Shown here one piece after another: positions 1-11,272 of a stretch of 64,000 bases of DNA. Made by a program: the position numbers and the translations under genes. How positions within the stretch are numbered: position 1 is the first letter of the stretch; each line of letters starts with the position of its first letter. Under the pieces are notes generated by a model. The model had not been told where the DNA came from. It did not search any database and was given only the letters and a program-made list of their open reading frames with translations. This DNA is from Phycomyces nitens. Its lineage: Eukaryota > Mucoromycota > Mucoromycetes > Mucorales > Phycomycetaceae. The DNA lies in NCBI GenBank assembly GCA_022702545.1, contig JAHRBC010000004.1:3596001-3660000 (forward strand). Reading direction: 5' to 3'.

Positions 1-640
1 ACAAACAAATTTCAATATAGAAGCAGATTTGTCCAAACTTGCTCAACCGATTCAATGTATAAATGGAGGACTACAGATCATCTTTAAAAATCAATTAATG
101 TCAATTTGTGCTCTTGCCACTGATAGAATTACTGTTTGGATTCATAAAAAGTTTGTTAGCTGCTGTTCCTGACTGTATGGTCTATCCAAAGAGACCGGAT
201 CTCCGGAAGCATATTTCTATTTATTGATTTGTCTGTTTTTCCTTTTATTAAATAAACCCGTCTCTACATCCTCCCAACGTGTTTTCATATCCCACTTTAT
301 TTTATTTTTTGTTAAAACAAAAAAAATGTTGTTATCTGATTGTTGCTTACCTAGTTCTTATTGCTGGATTGTCAGATTTCAAGGTTGCTTTTATGACCAT
401 CAAATGGGACTCCTTGGAGACATTTATCAACACTCTAAAGAATGCCAAACAAAGCCTTTGATAAAGTGTCTTTGGCTTAACCGTTGTCTTTTCCACCGCC
501 AAAGATATCTATTGGGTTTAGCTCTATAGAGTAGAGAGACACATACTTGTTTATGCTTTCATGCGTGTGAATGGGTGCATTGTCCAGGACTAATATATAT
601 ATATAATGGCCCTTTATGCGGCTGGCTGTCCATTTCATCC

Positions 641-680
<40 letters not shown>

Positions 681-1120
681 TTAAAAACTTGTTTTAGTAT
701 GTTGGTGTAGAGCTTTATGGCCCACATTGTCCTTGTCTTTATCTCTTTATGGTTTTCTATCAACATCACAAAGCTACTAGAATCAAGTCAAGTCGCAGTC
801 GCAGTTGCCTCTAAAACACATCCATTCTGATCAATCGTATGTGTATGGTCCATAAAGACACCCATTCTCACCAACCACATTTCCACATAAAAAAAAGTAG
901 GAAAAAGAATAAAGTCTATATTCTTTATTACCAATTCATCCATCAGCACCACTTACTTACTTGGTCATCTCACGGCCCAAGCGACTTTCTAAGAATACGA
1001 CTTCCATTTATGAAATTGCGGAATTAGCTTGAACAACCAACAAGCTTGATTTCGATTGGTCAGCACCAGTCCTCTCCACTGGACACTGCGGCACTGATTT
1101 AAATTTGATGACTACAATAT
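1..1120. other. AT-rich intergenic sequence
   Basis: I see no supportable gene here. It contains an (ATT)n microsatellite at about 641-681 and scattered short open frames without recognisable motifs. It lies just outside the outer terminal repeat of the giant inverted repeat. Confidence 0.6.
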
Positions 1121-1189
1121 ATATATATACCTTTTGCCGAAACGATGTCGCAAGAAAAGAAATTAAAGTGTCGCACAATTTGCACACTC

Positions 1190-2756
1190 TTTTCTTTATG
1201 GTTTATATAATACAATACAAAATTTATGGTTTATACAAGTCGATATCAAGCACTGCATATTTTACCAGCTAAACTACAACAAAGAAAACAGCGCTCAAGC
1301 TCTAGACAAGTTCAAAGCATTGGGCAATGAATATGAAAATTGCTATTTAACTGAACCGGCAGTTCCCGTAGTTGCAACCGGCAGTCTGTCAACTATTGTT
1401 TTTTTTTGATGTTTTTTTTTTGTTGCAAACACAATAGATCAATCAAGTGTTCATTTGTGTAGTATTAACTTGCTTTTTTTACCTTGAACCAGAGCCTTTC
1501 TGGTGTCTTGTCCTCTGTCCCGAAGGAAGGGGATGGGATTTCTCCTCTCTGGTTTGCCCAACCAAAAAAAAAAAACAAAAAACAAAATTACCTTGAATAT
1601 TCTTTTAGATCTTCAACATTTGTTGTTAATCCAGCGTAATCCAATACGACTAATACAACTTTATTTTGGGTCTTGTTTAAAAATTCAATAAAATCTGAAA
1701 GGTAGAATATATATATTAATTCAAGATGATCTTCAGTATGTACTGCCTTATTACCTTTTGTTGTGCCGTTTGTTCCCTCTGTAATGGTTGCATTAGTGTC
1801 TCTCGTATCAAATGGCTTGACTTGCAGCTGAACTCTTTGAAACAAAGACTTTATCGACTATGGATCTAGTTCGTAGGTTGTGCACCATTTTTTGTACGAC
1901 TTTTTCTCTGCTGTCTTTATCTTTTCCACATGCTGACTTTCTCACATAGCCGACTATTTCAAGACTTGATTTTTTTTATGCTCCTTCAAGTATCCTTGAT
2001 ATTTCTCATTATATTGAAGTACGTCTTGGACAACATTTTCTACAAACAAAAGTCAATAAGGAAGTCAGTACGAAACAACTTCACTTTACCGTGGTATTTG
2101 TCTTTGAGAACATAGAGATTCCATTGTCTTGAATAAGACCCAGCTTCATTCTTCAATTTCTTTGACGGATTTCCTCCTTCCATGAAGTTTAGTTTGTTTT
2201 TCCCGCAAAACTAAACTGAAAATGTTGAGTGTCTTGTTGTTGAAATGGTTTGAACATTGTAGCATATTTGCGAATATATCAGACAGAGATACTAGTTTTG
2301 AGGTGTATAAATCATCCTTGACGGGTCCGAGAGTATAGACTTCATTCATAAACTTTAAGACTTGGGGTTTTGTTTCTGTATTGCAAATTAGTAAAGCTAT
2401 CATCGTTAAAACCTCAAAACTATACCTAGTTTGAATATTTTTTTATCTGAGACGTTTTCTTTTGGTGCTTCATTAAGATACTTTTTGAATAAAAAGGTGT
2501 TGCCATATATTCTTGTTTTTAGCACAACTACGGGAACTGCCGGTTCAGTTAAATAGCAAATTTCAAATTCATCGCCCAATGCTTTGAACTTGTCTAGAGC
2601 TTAAGCGATGTTTTCTTTGTTATAGTTTAGCTGGTAAAAGATGCAGAGTGCTTGATATCGACTTTTATAAACCATAAAGAAAAGAGAGTGCAAATTTTTC
2701 AAGTTTATATTTGAAATCACTTATACTTTGATTGACAACAAAAAACCTAGACGTCA
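1190..2756 (-). mobile_element. Left arm element copy
   Basis: This copy of the arm element runs in reverse orientation. It has its own inverted ends of about 230 bp: the segment around 2524-2756 is the inverse of about 1205-1371, with shared landmarks such as ACCGGCAGTTCCCGTAGTTG and a GACGTCTAGG terminus at the satellite side. Its distal terminus is truncated compared with the right copy. Between the inverted ends lies the decayed recombinase-like gene. No transposase was found, so it is presumably non-autonomous. Confidence 0.65.
1590..2560 (-). pseudogene. Decayed serine-recombinase-like gene, left copy
   Basis: This is the inverted twin of the relic at 7650-8607 and decodes to the same peptides. 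On the minus strand it contains a stretch ending EIVGYVRKS, then after a frameshift PFDTRDTN, and after a short intron KVVLVVLDYAGLTTN. The only difference I noticed in the arm is the length of a poly-A run near 1570. See the right copy for the detailed reading. It carries the same stops and frameshift as the right copy, so neither can encode the full protein. Confidence 0.5.
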
Positions 2757-2785
2757 CCACGGTCATTATCACGGTGCTGGTCACA

Positions 2786-3113
2786 GTCATGACCGTGGCA
2801 ATGACTGTGGCAATGACCGTGGCAATGACCATGGCAATGACCGTGGCAATGACCGTGGCCATGACCGTGGCAATGACCGTGGCAATGACCGTGGCAATGA
2901 CCGTGGCAATGACCGTGGCAATGACCGTGGCAATGACCGTGGCAATGACCGTGGCAATGACCATGGCAATGACCATGGCAATGACTGTGGCAATGACCAT
3001 GGCCATGACTATGGCAATGACCATGGCAATGACTGTGGCAATGACCATGGCCATGACTATGGCAATGACCATGGCAATGACCATGGCAATGACCATGGCA
3101 ATGACCATGGCTG
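2786..3113 (+). repeat. 12-bp minisatellite, left array
   Basis: Tandem units of the form GGCAATGACCGT with variants (GACCAT, GACTGT, GGCCATGAC), about 27 copies. It is the reverse complement of the large array at 4378-7421. Because the unit is a multiple of three and stop-free, several frames stay open on both strands; these are not genes. Confidence 0.9.
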
Positions 3114-4377
3114 TTGTAAATGGGTATTGATTACTGCTAAATCTGAGAGTAAGACTGAAGGATAAAATAATATCCTCAGCTATTCCAGTCAAACGGATCT
3201 GCCTTTATAAAATTATCCAATACACAGATCATCATACACATAATTGATTATTATTTATTATTATTATCGTTATCACCATAATATGGGATATACAGATATA
3301 CACATATTTATCTAATGGCATCATCATATTCCATCTACATATTTCGTTTATTATATGAATACTTGATTGAGAGACTACAACTACAATGAATTAATAATTC
3401 TAAAACATTACCCGAGTATCTGGGTCGGAATATTAAAATATTACCAATAGCATAAATGCTCTTCTTTACCAAAGCTCTCTGGCTGATCTGACTAGAGAAG
3501 TATCATATCAATAGGTCTCTCTGGATCTTTCCAGAAAGACAATACTCCTGGAAGATGACTCATCAGGATAAATATTACCAAAGTACATACTGAATTATAA
3601 ATCAGAAAACATATAAATATCAGTAGTTAGTTCTGTGTAGAAAGATAACCTTTTTCTTTTGAATAAACACCCTACACAAGTTCTCACCAATTCTTTCGTA
3701 TCTTTCCTATTTTTACTCTACCCACAACAGCCACAGTCATGGCCACAGTCATTGCCACGGTCATTGCCTTGGTCATTGCCATGGTCATTGCCACAGTCAT
3801 GGCCACGGTCATTGCCATGGTCATTGCCACAGTCATGGCCACGGTCATGGTGTCACGCTGTGTTTTGGTTCTCTTCGTCTTCTGTCCGTCTAAGCCGTGC
3901 CGTTCCCTTCTTACTCACCTCATCATTTACTTCCTTCACCTCACTTTCTTTTCTCGTCTATTTCGCCACACTCTTCTTTCCCACCTTCTTTTCTCATCTG
4001 TCTCGCCACACTCTTCTTTCTCACGTCTCTCCACAATTCGTCGAAATAACAAACGTATAAATACTTACAAGTGATTCATTAAATAAAGAAAAACTTTGAA
4101 CTCTTAACTTTTTAACCCACAATTACTTTCAATCTGACTCCCTGTCAAAATACTCCTTTCCTGAAGAACAATTCTATTTGCTTGCTAAGCTACGAATTGT
4201 TGGATCCCGTATTAGACAGTTATCTCTCTTTCTCTCTCTCGAACTACTCTTTATCTTTCTCTCTCTCAATTATTCATCTCTTTCTCTTTCTCTTCTTGAT
4301 CTCTCTTCGTCAAATCTACTATTATATTATCTTTCTTTCTCCTGGACATTTTCACACTAAAGACATCACACCGCGTG
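3114..4377. other. Unique core of the inverted repeat
   Basis: About 1.1 kb of AT- and pyrimidine-rich unique sequence between opposing satellite arrays, interrupted by a short satellite patch at 3731-3849 in the orientation of the right array. Runs of TCTCTCT occur around 4220-4310. No coding motif was recognised; short open frames here are low-complexity. Confidence 0.5.
3731..3849 (+). repeat. 12-bp minisatellite, short central patch
   Basis: About ten units of CCACAGTCATGG / CCACGGTCATTG type, same family and orientation as the main right array, embedded in otherwise unique sequence. Confidence 0.85.
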
Positions 4378-7300
4378 ACAATGGCCACGGTCATTGCCAT
4401 GGTCATTGACACGGTCATTGCCACGGTCATTGCCACGGTCATTGCCACGGTCATTGCCTTGGTCAATGCCATGGTTATTGCCACGGTCATGGCCACGGTC
4501 ATTGCCATGGTTATTGCCACGGTCATGGCCACGGTCATTGCCATGGTTATTGCCACGGTCATGGCCACGGTCATTGCCATGGTTATTGCCACGGTCATGG
4601 CCACGGTCATTGCCATGGTTATTGCCACGGTCATGGCCACGGTCATTGCCATGGTTATTGCCACGGTCATGGCCACGGTCATTGCCATGGTTATTGCCAC
4701 GGTCATGGCCACGGTCATTGCCATGGTCATTGCCACGGTCATGGCCACAGTCATTACCACGGTCATTGCCACGGTCATTACCACGGTCATTGCCATGGTT
4801 ATTGCCACGGTCATGGCCACGGTCATTGCCATGGTTATTGCCACGGTCATGGCCACGGTCATTGCCATGGTTATTGCCACGGTCATGGCCACGGTCATTG
4901 CCATGGTTATTGCCACGGTCATGGCCACGGTCATTGCCATGGTTATTGCCACGGTCATGGCCACGGTCATTGCCATGGTTATTGCCACGGTCATGGCCAC
5001 GGTCATTGCCATGGTTATTGCCACGGTCATTGCCACGGTCATTGCCACGGTCATTGCTATGGTCATGGCCACGGTCATGGCCACGGTCATTGCTATGGTC
5101 ATGGCCACGGTCATTGCCATGGTTATTGCCACGGTCATGGCCACGGTCATTGCCACGGTCATTACCACAGTCATTGCCACAGTCATTACCACGGTCATTG
5201 CCATGGTTATTGCCACGGTCATGGCCACGGTCATTGCCATGGTTATTGCCACGGTCATTGCCACGGTCATTGCCATGGTTATTGCCACGGTCATGGCCAC
5301 GGTCATTGCCATGGTTATTGCCACGGTCATGGCCACGGTCATTGCCATGGTTATTGCCACGGTCATGGCCACGGTCATTGCCATGGTTATTGCCACGGTC
5401 ATTGCCACGGTCATTGCCACGGTCATTGCTATGGTCATGGCCACGGTCATTGCTATGGTCATGGCCACGGTCATGGCCACGGTCATTGCTATGGTCATGG
5501 CCACGGTCATTGCCATGGTTATTGCCACGGTCATGGCCACGGTCATTGCCACGGTCATTACCACAGTCATTGCCACAGTCATTACCACGGTCATTGCCAC
5601 GGTCATTGCCACGGTCATGGCCACGGTCATGGCCACGGTCATGGCCACGGTCATGGCCACGGTCATTGCCATGGTTATTGCCACGGTCATGGCCACGGTC
5701 ATTGCCATGGTTATTGCCACGGTCATTGCCACGGTCATTGCCATGGTTATTGCCACGGTCATGGCCACGGTCATTGCCATGGTTATTGCCACGGTCATGG
5801 CCACGGTCATTGCCATGGTTATTGCCACGGTCATGGCCACGGTCATTACCATGGTTATTGCCACGGTCATTGCCACGGTCATTGCCACGGTCATTGCTAT
5901 GGTCATGGCCACGGTCATGGCCACGGTCATTGCTATGGTCATGGCCACGGTCATTGCCATGGTTGTTGCCACGGTCATGGCCACGGTCATTGCCACGGTC
6001 ATTACCACAGTCATTGCCACAGTCATTACCACGGTCATTGCCACGGTCATGGCCACGGTCATGGCCACGGTCATGGCCACGGTCATGGCCACGGTCATTG
6101 CCATGGTTATTGCCACGGTCATGGCCACGGTCATTGCCATGGTTATTGCCACGGTCATGGCCACGGTCATTGCCACGGTCATGGCCACGGTCATTGCTAT
6201 GGTTATTGCCACGGTCATGGCCACGGTCATTGCCATGGTCATTGCCACGGTCATGGCCACGGTCATGGCCACGGTCATTACCACGGTCATTGCCATGGTT
6301 ATTGCCACGGTCATTGCCACGGTCATTGCCATGGTTATTGCCACGGTCATGGCCACGGTCATTGCCATGGTTATTGCCACGGTCATGGCCACGGTCATTG
6401 CCATGGTTATTGCCACGGTCATGGCCACGGTCATTGCCATGGTTATTGCCACGGTCATGGCCACGGTCATTGCCATGGTTATTGCCACGGTCATGGCCAC
6501 GGTCATTACCACAGTCATTGCCACAGTCATTACCACGGTCATTACCACGGTCATTGCCACGGTCATGGCCACGGTCATTGCCACGGTCATTGCTATGGTC
6601 ATGGCCACGGTCATGGCCACGGTCATTGCTATGGTCATGGCCACGGTCATGGCCACGGTCATTGCTATGGTCATGGCCACGGTCATTGCCATGGTTATTG
6701 CCACGGTCATGGCCACGGTCATTGCCACGGTCATTACCACAGTCATTGCCACAGTCATTACCACGGTCATTGCCACGGTCATGGCCACGGTCATGGCCAC
6801 GGTCATTGCCACGGTCATGGCCACGGTCATTGCCACGGTCATGGCCACGGTCATTGCCACGGTCATGGCCACGGTCATTGCCACGGTCATGGCCACGGTC
6901 ATTGCCACGGTCATGGCCACGGTCATTGCCACGGTCATGGCCACGGTCATTGCCACGGTCATGGCCACGGTCATTGCCACGGTCATGGCCACGGTCATTG
7001 CCACGGTCATGGCCACGGTCATTGCCACGGTCATGGCCACGGTCATTGCCACGGTCATGGCCACGGTCATTGCCACGGTCATGGCCACGGTCATTGCCAC
7101 GGTCATGGCCACGGTCATTGCCACGGTCATGGCCACGGTCATTGCTATGGTTATTGCCACGGTCATGGCCACGGTCATGGCCACGGTCATTGCTATGGTC
7201 ATGGCCACGGTCATTGCCATGGTTATTGCCACGGTCATGGCCACGGTCATTGCCACGGTCATTACCACAGTCATTGCCACAGTCATTACCACGGTCATTA

Positions 7301-7421
7301 CCACGGTCATTGCCACGGTCATGGCCACGGTCATTGCCACGGTCATTGCCACGGTCATGGCCATGGTCATTGCCACGGTCATTGCCACAGTCATTGCCAC
7401 GGTCATGACCGTGACCAGCAC
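4378..7421 (+). repeat. 12-bp minisatellite, main array of about 250 units
   Basis: Roughly 3 kb of tandem CCACGGTCATTG units with variants (ATGGCC, ATTACC, CATGGTTATTG). Higher-order structure is visible: a 36-bp unit made of three 12-mers (starting ATTGCCATGGTTATTGCC) recurs through most of the array, and a 24-bp unit alternating ATTGCC and ATGGCC dominates about 6800-7140. The array is stop-free in two frames on each strand and yields spurious ORFs of about 1000 residues (for example a Gly-Asn-Asp-Arg-His repeat on the minus strand). Confidence 0.95.
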
Positions 7422-7440
7422 CGTGATAATGACCGTGGTG

Positions 7441-9052
7441 ACGTCTAGGTTTTTTGTTGTCAATCAAAGTATAAGTGATTTCAAATATAAACTTGAAAAA
7501 TTTGCACTCTCTTTTCTTTATGGTTTATAAAAGTCGATATCAAGCACTCTGCATCTTTTACCAGCTAAACTATAACAAAGAAAACATCGCTTAAGCTCTA
7601 GACAAGTTTACAGCATTGGGCGATGAATTTGAAATTTGCTATTTAACTGAACCGGCAGTTCCCGTAGTTGTGCTAAAAACAAGAATATATGGCAACACCT
7701 TTTTATTCAAAAAGTATCTTAATGAAGCACCAAAAGAAAACGTCTCAGATAAAAAAATATTCAAACTAGGTATAGTTTTGAGGTTTTAACGATGATAGCT
7801 TTACTAATTTGCAATACAGAAACAAAACCCCAAGTCTTAAAGTTTATGAATGAAGTCTACACTCTCGGACCCGTCAAGGATGATTTATACACCTCAAAAC
7901 TAGTATCTCTGTCTGATATATTCGCAAATATGCTACAATGTTCAAACCATTTCAACAACAAGACACTTAACATTTTCAGTTTAGTTTTGCGGGAAAAACA
8001 AACTAAACTTCATGGAAGGAGGAAATCCGTCAAAGAAATTGAAGAATGAAGCTGGGTCTTATTCAAGACAATGGAATCTCTATGTTCTCAAAGACAAATA
8101 CCACGGTAAAGTGAAGTTGTTTCGTACTGACTTCCTTATTGACTTTTGTTTGTAGAAAATGTTGTCCAAGACGTACTTCAATATAATGAGAAATATCAAG
8201 GATACTTGAAGGAGCATAAAAAAAATCAAGTCTTGAAATAGTCGGCTATGTGAGAAAGTCAGCATGTGGAAAAGATAAAGACAACAGAGAAAAAGTCGTA
8301 CAAAAAATGGTGCACAACCTACGAACTAGATCCATAGTCGATAAAGTCTTTGTTTCAAAGAGTTCAGCTGCAAGTCAAGCCATTTGATACGAGAGACACT
8401 AATGCAACCATTACAGAGGGAACAAACGGCACAACAAAAGGTAATAAGGCAGTACATACTGAAGATCATCTTGAATTAATATATATATTCTACCTTTCAG
8501 ATTTTATTGAATTTTTAAACAAGACCCAAAATAAAGTTGTATTAGTCGTATTGGATTACGCTGGATTAACAACAAATGTTGAAGATCTAAAAGAATATTC
8601 AAGGTAATTTTGTTTTTTGTTTTTTTTTTTTTTTGGTTGGGCAAACCAGAGAGGAGAAATCCCATCCCCTTCCTTCGGGACAGAGGACAAGACACCAGAA
8701 AGGCTCTGGTTCAAGGTAAAAAAAGCAAGTTAATACTACACAAATGAACACTTGATTGATCTATTGTGTTTGCAACAAAAAAAAAACATCAAAAAAACAA
8801 TAGTTGACAGACTGCCGGTTGCAACTACGGGAACTGCCGGTTCAGTTAAATAGCAATTTTCATATTCATTGCCCAATGCTTTGAACTTGTCTAGAGCTTG
8901 AGCGCTGTTTTCTTTGTTGTAGTCTAGCTGGTAAAAGATGCAGAGTGCTTGATATCGACTTTTATAAACCATAAAGAAAAGAGAGTGCAAATTTTTCAAG
9001 TTTATATTTGAAATCACTTATACTTTGATTGGTAACGAATAACCTAGACGTC
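7441..9052 (+). mobile_element. Right arm element copy with about 230-bp terminal inverted repeats
   Basis: This is the more complete copy. The left terminus 7441-7672 begins GACGTCTAGG and the right terminus 8822-9052 is its inverse ending CCTAGACGTC, with modest divergence. The body carries the recombinase-like relic. Satellite units lie directly outside both ends (to 7421 and from about 9058), so the satellite seems to be a flanking part of a larger element whose outer repeat ends at about 9287. No transposase was recognised. Confidence 0.65.
7650..8607 (+). pseudogene. Decayed serine-recombinase-like gene, right copy
   Basis: Not an intact gene. Plus-strand frames read in order: an 85-aa frame at 7792-8049; from about 8050 a segment with NEAGSYSRQWNLYVLKDKYH; at 8235 a frame opening EIVGYVRKSACGKD and continuing through SIVDKVFVSKSSAAS to a stop at about 8387; then after a one-base frame change PFDTRDTN; then an intron of about 64 bp (GTAATA to TTTCAG, ending just before 8499) and FLNKTQNKVVLVVLDYAGLTTN up to about 8604. 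The YVRKS start, the central RD, and a VVLVVLDYAG strand followed by an LKE helix resemble the N-terminal catalytic domain of serine recombinases (YxRxS, then a conserved R, then a hydrophobic strand before a helix). I also associate this peptide pattern with uncharacterised transposon-linked proteins of Mucorales, from memory only. The function is an inference. Confidence 0.5.
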
Positions 9053-9057
9053 ACCAC

Positions 9058-9140
9058 AGTCATTGCCACGGTCATTGCCACGGTCATTATCACAGTGCTA
9101 GCCACCATCATTACCACGGTCATTATCACGGTGCTAACTA
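9058..9140 (+). repeat. 12-bp minisatellite, outer right remnant
   Basis: A few degenerate units of the CCACGGTCATTG family between the inner terminal repeat ending at 9052 and the outer terminal repeat at 9227. No equivalent remains on the left side. Confidence 0.7.
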
Positions 9141-9287
9141 CGGTTTTTGACCATGGTCACAAAACAATATGTGACACGTCCCTTTTTTTCTTTCTTCCTC
9201 TTGAAAAGCACGGCACTGTTTCTCTGAATTGTGCAACACTTTAATTTCTTTTCTTACGACATCGTTTTGGCAAAAGGTGTATATATT

Positions 9288-9620
9288 CAGGGTTTTCTAT
9301 TTGGGATTTTTCATACCAGATTGTGATTCTGACATTTTAATTCATTTTCACACTCAGGAATGCTGTGTGTGTGTGTGTTTTAGTCCACCGGACAAAAGTA
9401 TATGATGCATTGTGTGACATAATTGACCAATCAGCGATTAATCTGTTTCTGTCAAAATAAGAAAAAAAAAGAAAAAAAAGGCTTTTGGGCATGGTCGTCA
9501 AACGCAAATCCTATTTTTAAACAATCCTAATAATTTTTTTATTGGAGTAATATATCTGGAGAGTATTGTTGGATACACTCCGCGCACTTAAGCTTGTTTG
9601 TTTTTATAACCTCTGCAGCC
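9288..9620. other. Intergenic sequence
   Basis: AT-rich, with a short (GT)n tract at about 9363-9377. Nothing coding seen. Confidence 0.5.
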
Positions 9621-10990
9621 ATGGTGGTTGGTGAAGAGCGTACAAGATTCATCACACCTGGAGTGTATGTAATTTAATAATATATTTAATGATGTATTGG
9701 GATCATTTGTACCCTATAGCGTGCCATCCATGTGTTTGAAACCATCTTGTTTCACTCGATCGCAGGTAGTGAACTTGGTCCATTACGATCAAGCAGATAT
9801 AAAGACACACAGAGACTCAGAGAGATATAGAGAGACAGTGTGTGTGTGTGTGTGGGTGTGTGTATGTGTGTGTGGGTATGTGTGTGTGTGGGTATGTGGG
9901 TGTGTGTACACAAGACATATTGCAGATATTACGCCTTTCCATACTGCAGTGAGATATTTGATACCAAAAAATGATCTAGAAATGCATGTAAGCACTCACA
10001 AAATGTAAGTAAAACATATGCCAATGACTGTAAGAAAAGGTTTTATTCTTCATTGTTCTTTGCATGTTAGAGAATTTCCATTGACACAAGATACATAAAT
10101 TGAATGGCTTGTTGATATTGGAAATGTCTCCCAGAAATTTAATGAGTTTAAAGCTGAATGTATTAAGAATTGTACCGATCCTAATGCAGTGGACAGCCAT
10201 ATGTTGGAATTGCTGGCAATCTATCAATATTAGTTGTCCAAAAACGATGTGGATACGACGAAGAAATAAAACAGGTCGTATCCCACCAAACTTGGCTTAA
10301 AATGTGTGCCGAGATCCAAGAAAACAATGACGCCCATTATCCGTTTCCCCAGGACTCAAGCAGTAATATTCTGACAATTATGAAAAAAAAAAATTCAGGG
10401 AATTGTTGCTTGAGCAAATCAGCAGCACGTTTATGACTTTTACTTGTCACTCTGTAGTTACCCAAATCTGACAAGAAGGTTGTTGTTGCTGTTGAAGCAA
10501 TAGTCAGGTCTACAAATGGCCTGAAAACAGGGATCCAGTCTGAAATGAAACTGGAAACGGATGTCATTCATCCATTTGTTCAAGTCATCCTTGTTGGTGA
10601 TGGCGAGGATCGATATGCCAGGCGCGCAAACTTGTTCAATGACGAACGATGTTTTAAAGAAGCGGCCCGACCATGTCGTGGAAAAGTTCAATGATGATAA
10701 GTTGGACGATCCAACTTGTTTAGGAGAAATCAAAAATGAGAACGGCCCATTGTCTTGTTTCAATCTAGAGTATAACCCAAACACTTTTTGTATGTTGAAG
10801 TTCAGGATAAGCCTTTTACATAACTTATTAAGAGTTTTTCTTTACTCTTATCAAGCCCATGTCTGCGACAGATTGTATTATCTGGGCATGTTAAACGGTC
10901 GAATTATCACAAAGAGAATAAAAAAAAGTCACTTACAAGTCGGCCAAGATGCAACAAGACATGTCTTTGAAATTTGTATTTTGTAATAGA
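9621..10990 (+). pseudogene. Decayed multi-exon gene
   Basis: Coding-like fragments follow one another on the plus strand but in different frames and with internal stops. They are a possible start at 9621 (MVVGEERTRF), a fragment near 9929 containing DITPFHTAVRYLIPKNDL after a CAG acceptor-like site, a fragment near 10106 with WLVDIGNVSQKFNEFKAE, a fragment at about 10462-10690 with GLKTGIQSEMKLE and VIHPFVQVILVGDGEDR, and a last frame to about 10984. A (GT)n microsatellite at about 9838-9905 sits within it. The order of fragments suggests one old gene of 350 or more residues. The fragments vaguely recall large lineage-specific families of uncharacterised Mucorales proteins. No function can be named. 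Confidence 0.35.
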
Positions 10991-11272
10991 AAGAAATACC
11001 ACTAGTACTCTAAATTGTCATAAACAACATATAAATACTTGCAAAGATACCATTCTAGAAACCTGCAGTCAATGTTGGAAATAAAAGGTATAAGCGTATT
11101 CTAAAGTCTAGCTGTCATATATATATAAAAGCCATTTTTACTGACAAAAATATATGCTTACCAAAACCTGTCTAGACTAGATTCCATTTTTTCTAAAACT
11201 TCAATCCAATTTGCCTTTGAGCATTTTGTCTATCATTCTCTTTTTGACAATCTTCTTTTATTCGATTCCTAA

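Larger units (their letters stand above)
1121..9287. repeat. Giant inverted repeat with minisatellite core
   Basis: The two ends are inverted copies of each other. An outer pair of about 60 bp (1121-1180 and 9227-9287) shares a core reading TTTTGCCRAAACGATGTCG. Inside lie two arms of about 1.6 kb in opposite orientation (about 1190-2756 and 7441-9052). Predicted peptides of the arms are identical: 85 aa at 1588-1845 (-) versus 8350-8607 (+), and 85 aa at 2146-2403 (-) versus 7792-8049 (+). Between them lie 12-bp minisatellite arrays in opposing orientation and about 1.1 kb of unique DNA. The left arm lacks the short satellite and about 60 bp of inner terminal repeat that separate outer and inner repeats on the right, so it looks partly deleted. 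It could be one palindromic transposon or two inverted insertions of the same element; an assembly artefact is possible but the unequal satellite lengths argue against it. Confidence 0.8.

Noticed and set aside
4266..7530. Four very long open frames (about 1000 codons) on both strands of the satellite
   Set aside because: They are a by-product of a stop-free 12-bp tandem unit; composition is purely repetitive and frames overlap on both strands.
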